This document shows positions 18,595-26,375 of a stretch of 64,000 bases of DNA, piece after piece (within the stretch, counting starts at the first letter, position 1; every line of letters starts with the position of its first letter). A program made the position numbers and the translations under genes. The stretch spans positions 1-64,000 of the forward strand of contig JAILKE010000077.1 of the NCBI GenBank assembly GCA_024694125.1, written 5' to 3'. Source of the DNA: Bacteroidales bacterium. GTDB taxonomy: Bacteria > Bacteroidota > Bacteroidia > Bacteroidales > UBA3663. Under the pieces are notes generated by a model. It was not told the DNA's origin. It searched no databases and saw only the letters and a list, made by a program, of their open reading frames with translations.

Positions 18595-19032
18595 TCAATC
18601 CTCCTCGCCTTTCAGTTCGAGCAGGTCGCGATACTCCTGATTGTCAGGATCATCGTATGCATTGACCACGATAGGCAGTTGTGGGTAGGAAGCGAGGGTA
18701 TCGTTCAGGCGCTGTCCGAACGCCTCGATATTGCGGCAGATGAAGTTTATCTCGCGCTTGCCCTGACCAGTGTATATACCGGTCACGATGGCGAGTTTAT
18801 CCTTCTCCATCGCAGCGCGCAGTTTGTCGCCCACCTCCTCCATGGTCTGCGCCTCGGCATCGTCAGCTGGCAGGCCCTTCTCGTCGGCCTTGTAGGTCCA
18901 GGCGATCTCGAGGCGTTCGCGCAGTTTGCCCGACTCGACGAAGGCCTCGATGCCCGAGCGGCCGGAGATGAATGTGTAGGTTCCGTCTTCATTTTCCGAT
19001 AGAGCGGTGAACCAGTTGTCTGTTAAAATCAT
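18595..19032 (-). CDS. DUF695-like protein (145 aa)
   Basis: The protein is 145 residues, acidic and soluble. It starts MILTDNWFTALSENEDGTYTFISGR and contains RLEIAWTYKADEKGLP, IVTGIYTGQGKREINFIC and LPIVVNAYDDPDNQEYRDL. This pattern fits the DUF695 family, for which no function is known to me. It is followed 38 nt later by the TamL-like gene and preceded by a GC-rich repeat tract. Confidence 0.65.
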   Translation of the reverse strand: MILTDNWFTALSENEDGTYTFISGRSGIEAFVESGKLRERLEIAWTYKADEKGLPADDAEAQTMEEVGDKLRAAMEKDKLAIVTGIYTGQGKREINFICRNIEAFGQRLNDTLASYPQLPIVVNAYDDPDNQEYRDLLELKGEED

Positions 19033-19039
19033 ATCTATG

Positions 19040-19261
19040 TAGAGTAATCAAGTGATAATGCCGGGACGATGCGAGACCGGCGCGATGTCGGGACGGGGCG
19101 ATGCCGGGCCGGGAGCGGTGCGGTGGCGGGCTCATTACAATGGCCAATATTGGCCATTGTTTAGGGTACCAGCGGGACAGGGCGGGACGGCGGAACAGTG
19201 ACCGGTGGGAACAGGGGTGACGGCGGGAACAGGGGTACCAGCGGGAACAGGGTGGGCCGCG
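19040..19261. repeat. GC-rich word-repeat tract with a perfect 24-bp palindrome
   Basis: Degenerate GCGGGAACAGGGG and GGGACGATGC-like units fill the gap. At 19137-19160 lies a 24-bp palindrome without a loop, centred on GGCCAATATTGGCC. The tract reaches the stop codon of the PhnP-like gene. No gene is visible in it. Confidence 0.75.
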
Positions 19262-20038
19262 TTACCGTGCAGGGGCGTCATTTACCTCGATGACCAGGCC
19301 ATCGTAGGCGAGGTGGACACCTGCGGGCAGTTTCGTATCGGTCTGGGCGTGCAGGCCGATGGCGTGGCCCATGTGAGTGAAGTAAGTCTGACGGGGTTGC
19401 ATGCGGTGCACCACCTCGAGCGCCTGTTCCACCGAGAAATGAGTGGGATGAGGCGTCCAGCGTAGGGCATCAATGATGAGCGTATCAATCCCCTGCAGTT
19501 TGCTCCACTCCTGCTCCGGTATCGAAGTGCAGTCCGTCAGGTAAGCGAGGTCACCAACGCGCCATCCATAAATAGGCAGTTTACCGTGAAAAATCTGAAT
19601 GGGACGCACCACCGTATCACCGAAGGTCAGCACCTCTTCAGGAGCAGTCGGGTGCAGGTCCATCTTGGGCACGCCTGGATAACGATGCACGAAGATGTAG
19701 TCATACTTGTCGATGAAAGTGGCCGACACCGTGGCATCGGCATAGGTGGCCAGAGGCGACTCGTAGCAGAAGGCGCGCAGGTCATCCAGTCCAGCTACAT
19801 GGTCGAAGTGATTGTGCGTCACGAGCAGGGCATCGATGTGGGTCAATCCAGCGCGCAGCGCCTGTTGTCTGAAGTCCGGTCCGCAGTCTATCAGCAGGTT
19901 CTGGCCCTGGCTGGTCTCTACGAGGCAAGAGCACCGCAGACGGTTGTCGCGAGGGTCCTTGGATGTGCACACCTCACATTGACAGGTAGGGAACGGCACA
20001 CCACATGAGGTACCAGTACCCAGAAAAGTAACTTTCAA
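19262..20038 (-). CDS. PhnP-like MBL-fold metallohydrolase
   Basis: The protein is 258 residues. It opens with MKVTFLGTGTSCGVPFPTCQCEVC, typical of the PhnP/lipoate-biosynthesis-linked branch with extra metal-binding Cys residues. The metal motif is THNHFDHVAGLDDLRAF, followed by LTDCTSIPE and THMGHAIG. Members act on phosphodiesters such as cyclic phosphates; the substrate here is unknown. Its last codons overlap the start of the GC-rich repeat. It is upstream of and co-directional with DUF695 and the TamL-like gene. Confidence 0.85.
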   Translation of the reverse strand: MKVTFLGTGTSCGVPFPTCQCEVCTSKDPRDNRLRCSCLVETSQGQNLLIDCGPDFRQQALRAGLTHIDALLVTHNHFDHVAGLDDLRAFCYESPLATYADATVSATFIDKYDYIFVHRYPGVPKMDLHPTAPEEVLTFGDTVVRPIQIFHGKLPIYGWRVGDLAYLTDCTSIPEQEWSKLQGIDTLIIDALRWTPHPTHFSVEQALEVVHRMQPRQTYFTHMGHAIGLHAQTDTKLPAGVHLAYDGLVIEVNDAPAR

Positions 20039-20095
20039 TGGCTTATACTAAAAATAGTTATTCGTTATCAGTCAATCATTACAACCACAACGGGA

Positions 20096-20192
20096 GCATT
20101 TTCGTTTTGGTTTTCGGTTTCGTACGAAACTGTTTTCGTTATGGTTTTCGTTTTCGTACGAAGTTGTTTTCGTCTTCGTTATGGTTTTCGTT
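20096..20192. repeat. CGAAAAC word repeat, copy 2 (inverted relative to copy 1)
   Basis: Units GTTTTCGTTATGGTTTTCG and TTTCGTACGAA alternate. The reverse complement matches the words at 16036-16140. The murB stop codon lies at its right edge. Confidence 0.85.
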
Positions 20193-21265
20193 TATATAAA
20201 ATTCACTTCGGGTTCAATCTGAATATCGAAACGTTCGCGCACCGTATCCGTGACAAGTGCAGCCAGTTGCATGATGTCGCGGGCCGAGGCATGGCCACGG
20301 TTGACCAGCACCAGACACTGCTTCTCGTACACCTCGGCGTCACCCACGCGGCGCTGACTGCATCCAGCGTGTTCTATCAGCCAACCGGCAGGGACCTTGA
20401 CATGCGAGGCGTCCACCTCGTACGAAGGCATGTCCGGATGATTGGACAGCAGCGCCTTGTATCGAACCGTAGGGATGACAGGGTTCTTGAAGAAACTGCC
20501 GGCATTGCCCAGCACGGCAGGGTCGGGCAGTTTCGCCGACCGGATGGCGCATATCGTGTCACGCATGGCGTGCAGCGTGATCTGCTTGCCGCGGAGCGAC
20601 TTGTTCGACTTACGTTTGTCCGACGACTGAGCCAGCGAGAAACCCCTCTCCAGCAGCGCAGCCTTGATGTTGCCGTATTCGAGCAGGAAGGGAGCCTTGC
20701 GCGACAGGCTGAGCAGCACGCTGGTCACGATGAAGCGGTTCTTGAATTCCGGCGTCTTGAAAATACTGGTGCGGTAGCCATAGTGGCAGTCAGCCACGCT
20801 GACGATGACGTTCTTACCCTGCACGATGTCATAGACCGATACAGCTACGACCACATCCTTGAACTCCACACCGTATGCGCCGATGTTCTGCACAGCTGCG
20901 GCGCCCACTTCGCCAGGTATGCCCGACAGGTTCTCCACACCATAGAAACCACGGTCCACGCACCATTCACAGACATGGTCCCACGACTCGCCGGCGCCGC
21001 ACTCCAGCAGTATCACCTCCTCCGTCTGAGAGGTGGGGCGAATGCCCTTGATACTACCGTGTAAAATCACACCCTCGTAGTCCTGGGTGAAGAGCAGGTT
21101 GCTCCCCTGACCCACATGCCAGAACGGACGTCCCTTGACGCGCTCGTCGGCGAAGATCTGAGGCAGGTCCTCTTCGGCTGAATACTCTACCAGCAGCGCT
21201 GCCTGAGCATTGACGCCGAAGGTATTATATGGTCGCAGTGATGCGTTTTCTGTATATTTGATCAT
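20192..21265 (-). CDS. murB: UDP-N-acetylenolpyruvoylglucosamine reductase
   Basis: The protein is 357 residues from the ATG at 21265 (MIKYTENASLRPYNTFGV). It has the FAD-binding PCMH fold: WHVGQGSNLLF, GAGESWDHVCEWC, GIPGEVGAAAVQNIGAYG, YGYRTSIFK and the active-site LGNAGSFFKNPV. It reduces the enolpyruvyl group to make UDP-MurNAc in peptidoglycan synthesis. The frame remains open upstream to 21499, but a perfect promoter at 21292-21323 shows that the upstream part is not translated. The stop codon sits in the CGAAAAC repeat. Confidence 0.95.
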   Translation of the reverse strand: MIKYTENASLRPYNTFGVNAQAALLVEYSAEEDLPQIFADERVKGRPFWHVGQGSNLLFTQDYEGVILHGSIKGIRPTSQTEEVILLECGAGESWDHVCEWCVDRGFYGVENLSGIPGEVGAAAVQNIGAYGVEFKDVVVAVSVYDIVQGKNVIVSVADCHYGYRTSIFKTPEFKNRFIVTSVLLSLSRKAPFLLEYGNIKAALLERGFSLAQSSDKRKSNKSLRGKQITLHAMRDTICAIRSAKLPDPAVLGNAGSFFKNPVIPTVRYKALLSNHPDMPSYEVDASHVKVPAGWLIEHAGCSQRRVGDAEVYEKQCLVLVNRGHASARDIMQLAALVTDTVRERFDIQIEPEVNFI

Positions 21266-21291
21266 TGGTGAGAAAATCGAATTTTTGGGTG

Positions 21292-21323
21292 CAAATATAG
21301 TCAAAAATCGCGAGATTTCCAAA
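21292..21323 (-). promoter_or_regulatory. Consensus promoter for murB
   Basis: On the minus strand TTTG (21320-21323), a 20-nt spacer and TATATTTG (21292-21299), 27 nt before the murB ATG. Confidence 0.8.
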
Positions 21324-21358
21324 TTTTCGTCCAAAATGCGCAAAAAAAAGTAAATCAG

Positions 21359-21508
21359 CGCCATAATGTACACCGCCACACATAGCAAGGCAGGAGAGCG
21401 CACACAGAGCAGCCCGTCCCGTACAGAACCAAACCAGGCTGGGGATGCGCATCCCCAGCCTGGTAGTATAAAAATAGAGAAAGGCTTAAAAAAGTACATT
21501 ATATGGCG
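21359..21508. repeat. Inverted-repeat unit with a 32-bp perfect palindrome
   Basis: CGCCATAATGTAC at 21359-21371 is mirrored by GTACATTATATGGCG at 21494-21508. Inside, 21433-21464 is a 32-bp palindrome without a loop (outer bases ACCAGGCTGGGGATGC). It can serve as terminator for the PII-like gene upstream on the minus strand. No gene is visible here. Confidence 0.65.
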
Positions 21509-21538
21509 GAGCGGGACAATGTCCTGACTCCGTGGCCC

Positions 21539-21832
21539 TTAGAGCGATTCCTCGACCGGAAGGACGAAGGCCCGCAGACCGAGCATAGGGCGCTCGTGGT
21601 CAATCTTGCGGAGACGCTCCATGATGACAGGCACACGGTCGTCTTCGCACATAGAGAGGATGGCGCTGTTCATGCCAGGCCAGGCGTGACTGCCGTAGTG
21701 AGGTTCGCCCGATACAGAGCCACGGCCCTGGACGTCCTCAAAGCAGGTGAAACCACGCATCATACTACTGTTGAGCGCTGCGATTACCTCCTCGCGATGC
21801 GCCTGATCGAATGCTATAAAAACTGCTTTCAT
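21539..21832 (-). CDS. PII-like small protein linked to RND efflux
   Basis: The protein is 97 residues: MKAVFIAFDQAHREEVIAALNSSMMRGFTCFEDVQGRGS, then HYGSHAWPGMNSAILSMCEDD and RPMLGLRAFVLPVEE. Size and the predicted beta-alpha-beta-beta-alpha-beta order suggest a ferredoxin-like fold of the PII/NG-PII type, which often sits beside RND transporter genes in Bacteroidota. The ligand and target are unknown. The ATG overlaps the stop codon of the RND gene (TAATG), so it is very likely co-translated with the transporter. Confidence 0.65.
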   Translation of the reverse strand: MKAVFIAFDQAHREEVIAALNSSMMRGFTCFEDVQGRGSVSGEPHYGSHAWPGMNSAILSMCEDDRVPVIMERLRKIDHERPMLGLRAFVLPVEESL

Positions 21833-24800
21833 TACTTACGACGTTTAAAGATGTGATGTTTCTTTTTCCACTCAAGTTCGATGCCGAGTTCGTCGGCCCA
21901 CTTGACACGTTCACGCTGGATCTTGATGCCCTGGAAGATACAATATACCGAAGGTACGACCACCAGAGTCATGACCGTAGATACGAGCAGACCACCGATG
22001 ATGGAGATACCCATAGGCTGCCACATCTCCGAACCCTGACCGGTACCGATAGCCATAGGCAACATACCGAGGATGGTGGTGAGTGTGGTCATCAACACAG
22101 GACGCAGACGGCTACGGCCGGCAGCCACGACGGCAGTGATGACCGAGTAGCCACGTTCACGCAGCAAGTGGATATAGTCGATGAGCACGATACCGTTCTT
22201 GACCACAATACCGATCAGCATGATGGCGCCCAACATAGACATCACGTTGAGGTCCACACCCGTGATCCACAGAGCCAGCACGACGCCGGTGAAGGTGAAC
22301 GGAATAGAGACGAGCATGATGATGAATGGGTCGGACATAGACTCGAACTGAGCAGCCATGACGATGAAGACGATGATGAGGATGAGCAATCCGAGCATAC
22401 CCAGGTCGCGGAAGGAATCCTGCTGATCCTCGTACGAACCGGCTACCTGGATATCGACGTCGCCTGTGAGCAGACCGCGGTCGCGCATACCCTCCACGAA
22501 AGCCTGACCAGCCTCGACCACCTTACCCAGGTTGGACTTGTCCGTGTTGACCACGCAGGTGAGCGTATTGACGCGCTGGCGGTCCTTGCGTTCGATGGTA
22601 GGCATGGTGAAACGCTCCACCACCTGGCCCACGTCCTTGATGCGGACCTTGCAGACCTCGGTCATGCCGCGCTCGTTGGTACGTGTACCGTAGAGCATGA
22701 TATTCTCGATGGTCTCGATGCTCTCGCGCACCTCGGGGCTGTAGCGTACCACGATGTCGTACTCGTTACCATCCTCGCGGAAATAAGATGCTGTCGTACC
22801 GTTGAAGCGGCTGCGGATGAAGGCACCTGCCGTAGAGAGGTCCAGACCGTAGCGGGCCAACTTCTCGCGGTCGAAATCGACCTGAATCTCAGGCTGGTAG
22901 TCCGAACGGGAGATGAGGCTCTGGCTGACGCCGTCCAAGGTCATCATCGAGTCGCGCAGGATGCGGATGAGCGAGTCCGTCTGAGCCAGGTTGTAACCAT
23001 AGACCTCGAACTGAGCTACGGTCTGACCACCCATGCCCGACTGGCCACCCTCGACTACGTTCTTCTTGACCAACTCAGGGTAGGCCTTGAGGTCCTCACG
23101 CATCTGGTTACCCACATCATACATGGTGAGGTTCATCAGACGGTCCTTGACCTTGTACATAGATATGTTGAACGATATGATGTGCGTACCGTTGTTCTGC
23201 ATCGATGCGAAGGTATTGTCCGTATCAGCCTGACCGGTGGTGAAGTTACAAGCCTTGAGCACCTTGGTCTCAGGTGTACCCCAACGGGTCATCCACTTGT
23301 TGGCCAGTTCGTTGGCAATCTCTTCGGCACGAGCCTGACGAGTACCGATAGGCAACTCGAGGCTGACCGAGATACGGCCAGAGTCCTGCGACGGGAAGAA
23401 GCCGGTACCGATCTGCTTGGTGAAGACAGGCATCAATGACAGGAAGAAGAAGACGATGATGCCCAATACGACCACGCCACGGTGACGCACAGCCCAGTTG
23501 ATACGCTTGGCGTACCACACGTCGAGTTTGTCGAGCATGCCGCGTACCACAAAGTGGTTGTACCAACGGCTGAACCAGTTCTCGCGCTTCTTGAGGCGCA
23601 GCATCAGCGAGCAGAGCATTGGGGTGAAGGTCAATGCCGAGGTGGTAGAGACGGTCATGATGATACACATCATCCAGCCCAGCTCCTTGAAGAGCACACC
23701 GGACATACCGGTCACCATGGTCAATGGGAAGAACACGCCGATCATGGTCAATGTAGAGGCAACAACGGAGATGGCCACCTCGTTGGTACCATGTATAGCT
23801 GCCTGTTTCGGGTCGGAACCACGTTCGATGTGGTTGGTGACATTCTCCAGGACGACGATGGCATCATCGACCACATTACCGATAGCGATGCTCAAGCACG
23901 AGAGCGAAATCATATTGAGCGACGAACCCGTAGCGCTCAGATAGATGAACGATGCAATCAGAGAGAGAGGGATGGTGATGACGATGACCACCACAGCACG
24001 CCAGCGGCCCAGGAAGATGAAGCAGACGATAGCCACGAAGAGCATGGCGTAGATGATGGTCTCCTCCAGCGAACCGATGGTAGCGTAGATATTCTCGGAC
24101 GTATTGACAATGACGCCGATGGTGACGTCCGATGGCAGAGTGCGCTGCAGACGTGGCAGCAACTCGAGCACCTTCTCGGCGATAGCCACCGAGTTGGCAC
24201 CGGACTGCTTCTGCACGATGATCATGGCACCCTGCTCGCCCGAGTAGCCCTGTGGGTCGCTTGGGTTGGTGAAGTAGGTGATGACCTTCTGTGCACGTTC
24301 CTGGAGCGTATCGGCTACCGTAGCGACGTCGCGCAGATAGACGGTCTTGTTGCCCATGGTCGATACGACGATGTTCTCCATCTGCTTCGGGTCCTTGAAC
24401 TCACCCTGCACACGCAGCGTGTAGGCGTTGTTACCCGTATCGAACGATCCGCCAGGGACGTTGCGGTTCTCGACGGCAATCTTCTGCGAGATGGCCTCGA
24501 CGGTCAGGTTGTAGGCCTCGAGTTTCTCTGGCTGGCAATAGACATACACCGTACGCTCCGGGGCACCCGAGATGGATACCGAACCGACGCCTGCGATACG
24601 GGCAATCGGGTTGGCCACCTGGTCGTCCAGAATCTTGTAGAGTGCATCGCGACTCTCGTTAGCCTGGGCACTGAGCACCAGGATAGGAATCATGTCGCTC
24701 GAGAACTTGAAGATGATAGGCGTACCGGCACCGTCAGGCAGTGCCGTGGATATCATATCGAGTTTGTCTCGCACGTCGTTGGTCAACTGGTCGATATTGT

Positions 24801-25095
24801 GTCCATACTCGAACTCCATCGTAATGATGGCATAGTTCTCCATCGACTTGGAGGTGATATGCTTCAAGTAGTTGACCGAGTTGAGCGTATTCTCCAGCGG
24901 ACGGGTCACATTGTTCTCTATATCCTCGGCCGATGCGCCTGCATAGGTCTCCATGACCATGATCATGTTGGTATCGATGTCCGGGAAGAGGTCGATAGGC
25001 AACTTGCTCAGGCTGAAGAGACCGAATATGGCAATGGCGATAAACACCAGCGAGGTCATGATCGGTCGTTTGACCGCACCTTCGTATAATGACAT
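21832..25095 (-). CDS. RND-family efflux pump, inner-membrane transporter
   Basis: The protein is 1087 residues. The first membrane segment (SLVFIAIAIFGLFSLSKLPIDLFPDID) opens the duplicated RND layout of 12 segments with two large periplasmic loops. The proton-relay Asp pair is present in GNVVDDAIVVLENV in segment 4. Segments 11-12 include VVKNGIVLIDYIHLLRERG and GMLPMAIGTGQGSEMWQPMG. It belongs to the HAE-1/AcrB-like group by motif; the exported substrate is not predictable. The operon order on the minus strand is outer-membrane factor, adaptor, RND, PII-like. The C-terminus is a basic cytosolic tail. Confidence 0.94.
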   Translation of the reverse strand: MSLYEGAVKRPIMTSLVFIAIAIFGLFSLSKLPIDLFPDIDTNMIMVMETYAGASAEDIENNVTRPLENTLNSVNYLKHITSKSMENYAIITMEFEYGHNIDQLTNDVRDKLDMISTALPDGAGTPIIFKFSSDMIPILVLSAQANESRDALYKILDDQVANPIARIAGVGSVSISGAPERTVYVYCQPEKLEAYNLTVEAISQKIAVENRNVPGGSFDTGNNAYTLRVQGEFKDPKQMENIVVSTMGNKTVYLRDVATVADTLQERAQKVITYFTNPSDPQGYSGEQGAMIIVQKQSGANSVAIAEKVLELLPRLQRTLPSDVTIGVIVNTSENIYATIGSLEETIIYAMLFVAIVCFIFLGRWRAVVVIVITIPLSLIASFIYLSATGSSLNMISLSCLSIAIGNVVDDAIVVLENVTNHIERGSDPKQAAIHGTNEVAISVVASTLTMIGVFFPLTMVTGMSGVLFKELGWMMCIIMTVSTTSALTFTPMLCSLMLRLKKRENWFSRWYNHFVVRGMLDKLDVWYAKRINWAVRHRGVVVLGIIVFFFLSLMPVFTKQIGTGFFPSQDSGRISVSLELPIGTRQARAEEIANELANKWMTRWGTPETKVLKACNFTTGQADTDNTFASMQNNGTHIISFNISMYKVKDRLMNLTMYDVGNQMREDLKAYPELVKKNVVEGGQSGMGGQTVAQFEVYGYNLAQTDSLIRILRDSMMTLDGVSQSLISRSDYQPEIQVDFDREKLARYGLDLSTAGAFIRSRFNGTTASYFREDGNEYDIVVRYSPEVRESIETIENIMLYGTRTNERGMTEVCKVRIKDVGQVVERFTMPTIERKDRQRVNTLTCVVNTDKSNLGKVVEAGQAFVEGMRDRGLLTGDVDIQVAGSYEDQQDSFRDLGMLGLLILIIVFIVMAAQFESMSDPFIIMLVSIPFTFTGVVLALWITGVDLNVMSMLGAIMLIGIVVKNGIVLIDYIHLLRERGYSVITAVVAAGRSRLRPVLMTTLTTILGMLPMAIGTGQGSEMWQPMGISIIGGLLVSTVMTLVVVPSVYCIFQGIKIQRERVKWADELGIELEWKKKHHIFKRRK

Positions 25096-25202
25096 ATCTG
25101 TATATTCAGTATTATAGGGTTAATGGAATGATTGTTTCGCCAGTTTTCTGCTTACTCACGTTCAGTAGAAAAGGATGCGAAAAAAATGGAGTGAATAGTC
25201 CA

Positions 25203-26231
25203 TTACTGGAGCACATTGACGGCACGACCGTCTGAGAGCAGAGTCTGTCCGAAGACGACGACCTCGTCGCCCGCGTTGATACCGCTCAAAATCTCGTACT
25301 CGGCATCCAGGCGGCGGCCCAGTTCGATGGTCTTGTGGTAAGCCTTGCCACCACTGATGACATAGACGAAACGCTCGCCCGAACCGGTCTGCTTCACTAC
25401 TGCCTGATCCGGTACCAGCACACGGTTGGCAGTACCGAAGTTAAGGGTGACGCGGGCAAACATACCTGGACGTACGCGCTGCTTCAAGTTAGGAATCTGC
25501 ACCTCGATCTGGAAGGTACGGGTGGCTGCGTTGATGGTAGGATAGATGATGCTGACGCGGCCCTCGAAGGTCTCACCTGGGTAGGCGTCGATCGAGATGT
25601 TGCTGATAGGCATACCTACCTTGACGCTCTTGTAGTACTGCTCATTGACGTCGAGCAGAATCTTGACAGGAGTGATCTTCTCCACTACCAGTACAGGCTG
25701 AGCACCGCTATACAGGTCGCCTGCATCGTAGTTGCGGGCAGTGACGATACCGTCTGTAGGAGCCAGCAGGCGGGTATTCTCCATCAGGTTCTGGTACTGA
25801 CGCTCGTCTATGTCCAGTGCCATCTTGGCCTGCTCGTAGGCAGACTTAGCGACGCCGCCTATCTTGTACAGTTCCTCGATGCGGTTGAAGTCCATACGCT
25901 CCTGAGCCAATTTGGTTGTGAGCTGAACCAGCGAGTTGTCATCGAGTTCGACGAGCAGGTCACCCTTGCTCACGTAGCGGCCCACCTCGGTATTGATCTT
26001 GCGGATACGTACTGGCTGCTGTGGTGCGATGTTGTTGGTCACATCTGCCTCGACATTGGCGGTGAACTCGACCAACTGATCGACATCGCGCGCTTCGACA
26101 CGCTTGCTCTTTACATTGACAGCCTCCTGTTCCTCATTGGTCTTGAAGGTGGTAGGAGTCTCTTTCTCGCCCATACAGCTGCTCAACAGTACGGCAGCCA
26201 GGGCGGACACTAAAAGGGATGATTTCTTCAT
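25203..26231 (-). CDS. RND efflux periplasmic adaptor (membrane-fusion) lipoprotein
   Basis: The protein is 342 residues from the ATG at 26231 (MKKSSLLVSALAAVLLSSC), with a lipobox ending at Cys 19. Barrel-sandwich halves (PVRIRKINTEVGRYVSKGDLLVELDD and LLAPTDGIVTARNYDAGD) flank a short helical hairpin with QERMDFNRIEELYKIGGVAKSAYEQAK. A beta-barrel and membrane-proximal domain follow (VPDQAVVKQTGSGERFVYV). It bridges the RND pump and the outer-membrane channel. An upstream in-frame ATG at 26309 lies in a low-complexity tract and is unlikely. Confidence 0.93.
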   Translation of the reverse strand: MKKSSLLVSALAAVLLSSCMGEKETPTTFKTNEEQEAVNVKSKRVEARDVDQLVEFTANVEADVTNNIAPQQPVRIRKINTEVGRYVSKGDLLVELDDNSLVQLTTKLAQERMDFNRIEELYKIGGVAKSAYEQAKMALDIDERQYQNLMENTRLLAPTDGIVTARNYDAGDLYSGAQPVLVVEKITPVKILLDVNEQYYKSVKVGMPISNISIDAYPGETFEGRVSIIYPTINAATRTFQIEVQIPNLKQRVRPGMFARVTLNFGTANRVLVPDQAVVKQTGSGERFVYVISGGKAYHKTIELGRRLDAEYEILSGINAGDEVVVFGQTLLSDGRAVNVLQ

Positions 26232-26289
26232 ATCTTGTTTTTTATTATATTTCTGTAGGAAAATTAAAGCCGTTTCAAAAAGACTAATT

Positions 26290-26375
26290 GAAGGCTTTTC
26301 AATTTTCAACTTTCAATTTTCAATTTTCAATTAGATAGGTTTTATCAATTATCAATTGTCAATTATCAATTGTCT
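26290..26375. repeat. TTTCAA and TCAATTATCAATTG word repeats
   Basis: Two repeat vocabularies lie side by side: (TTTTCAACTTTCAA)n at 26294-26332 and (TATCAATTGTCAAT)n at 26341-26372. The second overlaps the 3' end of the outer-membrane factor gene and supplies its TGA stop codon. The same pair of vocabularies occurs at 33534-33640 and near 62170-62224. Confidence 0.85.

Noticed and set aside
21853-25089. Two plus-strand open frames of more than 500 residues opposite the RND pump
   Set aside because: They are His/Asp/Thr-rich without domains, caused by codon bias on the coding strand. The RND protein is unambiguous.
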